The notes below the pieces were generated by a model that made no database searches, was not told the DNA's origin, and saw nothing but the letters and a program-made list of their open reading frames with translations. From Pseudomonadota bacterium (GTDB lineage Bacteria; Pseudomonadota; Gammaproteobacteria; Xanthomonadales; Xanthomonadaceae): DNA of 5,871 nucleotides. The translations under genes and the position numbers were made by a program. Positions within the stretch are counted from its first letter, which is position 1; every line of letters begins with the position of its first letter. Positions 4,130 to 5,871 of the stretch are shown here, piece by piece. The stretch is taken from positions 1 through 5,871 of the forward strand of contig JAFAEU010000162.1 in assembly GCA_023423855.1 (NCBI GenBank), written 5' to 3'.

Positions 4130-5871
4130 CGTTGACGTGCGGCGTCACGACCACCGGGATCGACTTGGAGGTCGGCGTGCGCGATTCGTCGGCGAAGCTC
4201 GACAGCGGCACCAGCGGGTTGGTTTCCGGGTAGTAGGCCGCGAGGCAGCCGCGCGGGATGTCGTACTCGACCAGCAGGAAGCGTTTGGCGATGCGCCTGA
4301 CGCCGTCGTCGCAGAGGCTTTCCAGGTCCACCCAGTCGCCGGCCTTCATCCCCAGCGCGGCGATGTCGTCGGCGTTGGTGAACAGCACGCGGCGTTCGCC
4401 GAACACGCCGCGGTAGCGGTCGTCGAGGCCGTAGACCGTGGTGTTGTACTGGTCGTGCGAGCGGGTGGTGGCCAGGGTGAACACCGGCTGCGCGCCGCGC
4501 ATGCGGCGGGCGCGGTGGATGGGGTTGTCGGTGGGAACCTGCGCGGCGATGAAGTTCGCCCTGCCGCTCGGCGTGTTCCAGACGCGGTCGCGCGCCGTGT
4601 TGGACAGGCGGAAGCCGCCGGGCACGCGCACGCGCGCGTTGAAGTCGTGGAAGTCGTCGAAGGTCTTCGCGACCAGGTCGCGGATGCGGTCGTAGTCGCC
4701 GACCAGCCACAGCCACGGCAGCTTGCTGCGCACGCCGAGCGTGGCGTTGGCCAGGTGGGCGACGATCGCCGGTTCGGACAGCAGCTGGTCGGAGGCGGGC
4801 GGATTGATGCCCGACGACAGGTGCACCATGCTCATCGAATCCTCCACCGTCACCGCCTGCGGACCGGCGTCCTGCAGGTCGATCTCGGTGCGGCCGAGGC
4901 AGGGCAGGATCAGCGCGTCCCTGCCGTGGATCAGGTGGCTGCGGTTGAGCTTGGTGGTGACGTTGACGGTCAGGTCGCAGCGGCGCAGCCCGCGCGCGGT
5001 GGCGTCGCTGTCGGGCGTGGCGATGGCGAAGTTGCCGCCCATGGCGAAGAACACCCGCGCCTTGCCATCGATCATCGCCTCGATCGCGCCGACGGTGTCG
5101 TAGCCGTCCTTGCGCGGCGGCTCGAAGCCGAACACCTGCTCGATGCGGTCTAGGAACGCCGCCGGCGGCTTCTCGTAGATCATCATCGTGCGGTCGCCCT
5201 GCACGTTGCTGTGCCCGCGCACCGGGCAGGCGCCGGCGCCCTCGCGGCCGAGGTTGCCGCGCAGCAGCAGCAGGTTGGTGATCATGTTGATCGTCGCCAC
5301 CGAATGCTTGTGCTGGGTGATGCCCATGCCCCAGCAGGCAATCACGCGTTCGGACCGCAGGTAGATCTCGCCGGCGTGGCGGATCTGAGCCTCGTCGAGA
5401 CCGGATTCGGCGATGATCGTTTCCCAGGCTTCGGCGCGGACGTCTTCGGCGAAGGCGTCGAATCCCGCGGTGTGCCCGTCGATGAAGGCGCGGTCGAGCA
5501 GGGAGCGCTCGCCGCGCGCGAGGGCTTCCGCGTCGCGTTCGAGCACGTGCTTGACGATGCCCTTGATCGCGGCGAGGTCGCCGCCGATCTTCAGCTGCAG
5601 GTAGTCCGACGAGATCTTCGTCGAACCGTAGGTCATCATCTCCAGCTTGTCCTGCGGATCGGCGAAGCGCTCCAGCCCGCGCTCGCGCAGCGGGTTGAAC
5701 GAGACGATCCTGCAGCCGCGCCTGGCCGCCTCGCGCAGTTCGCCGAGCATGCGCGGGTGGTTGGTGCCGGGGTTCTGGCCGAAGATGAAGATCGCGTCGG
5801 CCTTCTCGAAGTCGTGCAGCGAGACCGTGCCCTTGCCGACGCCGATCTGCTTCTTCAGCGCGGTGCCGGAG
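4080..5871 (-). CDS. FdhF/YdeP-family molybdopterin oxidoreductase (partial, N-terminus outside window)
   Basis: This is the C-terminal 596 residues of a formate-dehydrogenase-like molybdopterin enzyme; the frame enters from the right edge. Members such as E. coli YdeP are about 760 residues, so roughly the first 165 are missing, including the region where the iron-sulfur site and the metal-ligand residue would be judged. Visible family motifs, in fragment numbering, are GVGKGTVSLHDFEKAD (10-25), FGQNPGTNHPRM (30-41), ACWGMGITQHKHS (178-190), GACPVRGHSNVQGDR (213-227), and FAMGGNFAIATPDSDA in the mid-region. The last ~140 residues form the molybdopterin-dinucleotide-binding domain (TTRSHDQYNTTVYGLDDRYRG). 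No Tat signal can be assessed. The electron partner and substrate are unknown; E. coli ydeP has been linked to acid resistance, which need not apply here. The small helix-turn-helix-like gene overlaps its 3' end. Confidence 0.95.
   Translation of the reverse strand, partial: SGTALKKQIGVGKGTVSLHDFEKADAIFIFGQNPGTNHPRMLGELREAARRGCRIVSFNPLRERGLERFADPQDKLEMMTYGSTKISSDYLQLKIGGDLAAIKGIVKHVLERDAEALARGERSLLDRAFIDGHTAGFDAFAEDVRAEAWETIIAESGLDEAQIRHAGEIYLRSERVIACWGMGITQHKHSVATINMITNLLLLRGNLGREGAGACPVRGHSNVQGDRTMMIYEKPPAAFLDRIEQVFGFEPPRKDGYDTVGAIEAMIDGKARVFFAMGGNFAIATPDSDATARGLRRCDLTVNVTTKLNRSHLIHGRDALILPCLGRTEIDLQDAGPQAVTVEDSMSMVHLSSGINPPASDQLLSEPAIVAHLANATLGVRSKLPWLWLVGDYDRIRDLVAKTFDDFHDFNARVRVPGGFRLSNTARDRVWNTPSGRANFIAAQVPTDNPIHRARRMRGAQPVFTLATTRSHDQYNTTVYGLDDRYRGVFGERRVLFTNADDIAALGMKAGDWVDLESLCDDGVRRIAKRFLLVEYDIPRGCLAAYYPETNPLVPLSSFADESRTPTSKSIPVVVTPHVNDADAPRQRDIPSSVVR

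Noticed and set aside
3684..5153. A 489-codon open frame on the plus strand, antisense to the oxidoreductase
   Set aside because: Its start lies inside the inverted repeat and encodes the CHPERSEGS/QIPRFARDD artefact peptides. The rest is Arg/Val/Ala/Gly-rich low-complexity sequence opposite a gene with clear conserved motifs. It is an effect of high GC at third codon positions.

Overview
The window is very GC-rich and compactly coded. Gene content and style (Tat-exported lipoprotein-like aldo/keto reductase, AraC-type regulator beside a glyoxalase-fold protein, DUF3734-like patatin, YdeP-type molybdopterin oxidoreductase, and a CATCCCGAGCGAAGCGAGGG inverted repeat) suggest a gammaproteobacterium of the Xanthomonadaceae/Lysobacteraceae type, such as Lysobacter or Luteimonas. 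This placement is inferred from general resemblance, not from a marker gene.

Layout, left to right. (1) Positions 1-751, minus strand: the N-terminal 250 residues of an aldo/keto reductase with a twin-arginine signal and a lipobox; its C-terminus lies beyond the left edge. (2) Positions 752-984: a 233-base gap rich in inverted repeats, including a possible operator cluster upstream of the reductase and a strong hairpin directly after the next gene. (3) Positions 985-2317, minus strand: an AraC-family regulator followed 85 bases later by a small VOC (glyoxalase/bleomycin-resistance fold) protein, probably one transcription unit. (4) Positions 2318-2437: a divergent promoter region. (5) Positions 2438-3667, plus strand: a patatin-like phospholipase with an intact Ser-Asp dyad. 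(6) Positions 3668-3832: a convergent gap carrying a perfect 28-bp inverted repeat of a dispersed intergenic type. (7) Positions 3833-5871, minus strand: a YdeP/FdhF-like molybdopterin oxidoreductase (N-terminus beyond the right edge) followed by, and probably overlapping, a small winged-helix-like protein of unrecognised family.

The genes fall into at least four transcription units and do not form one obvious pathway. The two functional pairings are the AraC regulator with the VOC protein, and the molybdopterin oxidoreductase with the small helix-turn-helix-like protein. I see no tRNA, rRNA, CRISPR array, transposase or integrase, and no clear sign of a new defence or mobile system. The points most worth following up are the exported reductase and its upstream repeat cluster, the overlapping small protein behind the oxidoreductase, and the intergenic inverted repeat.
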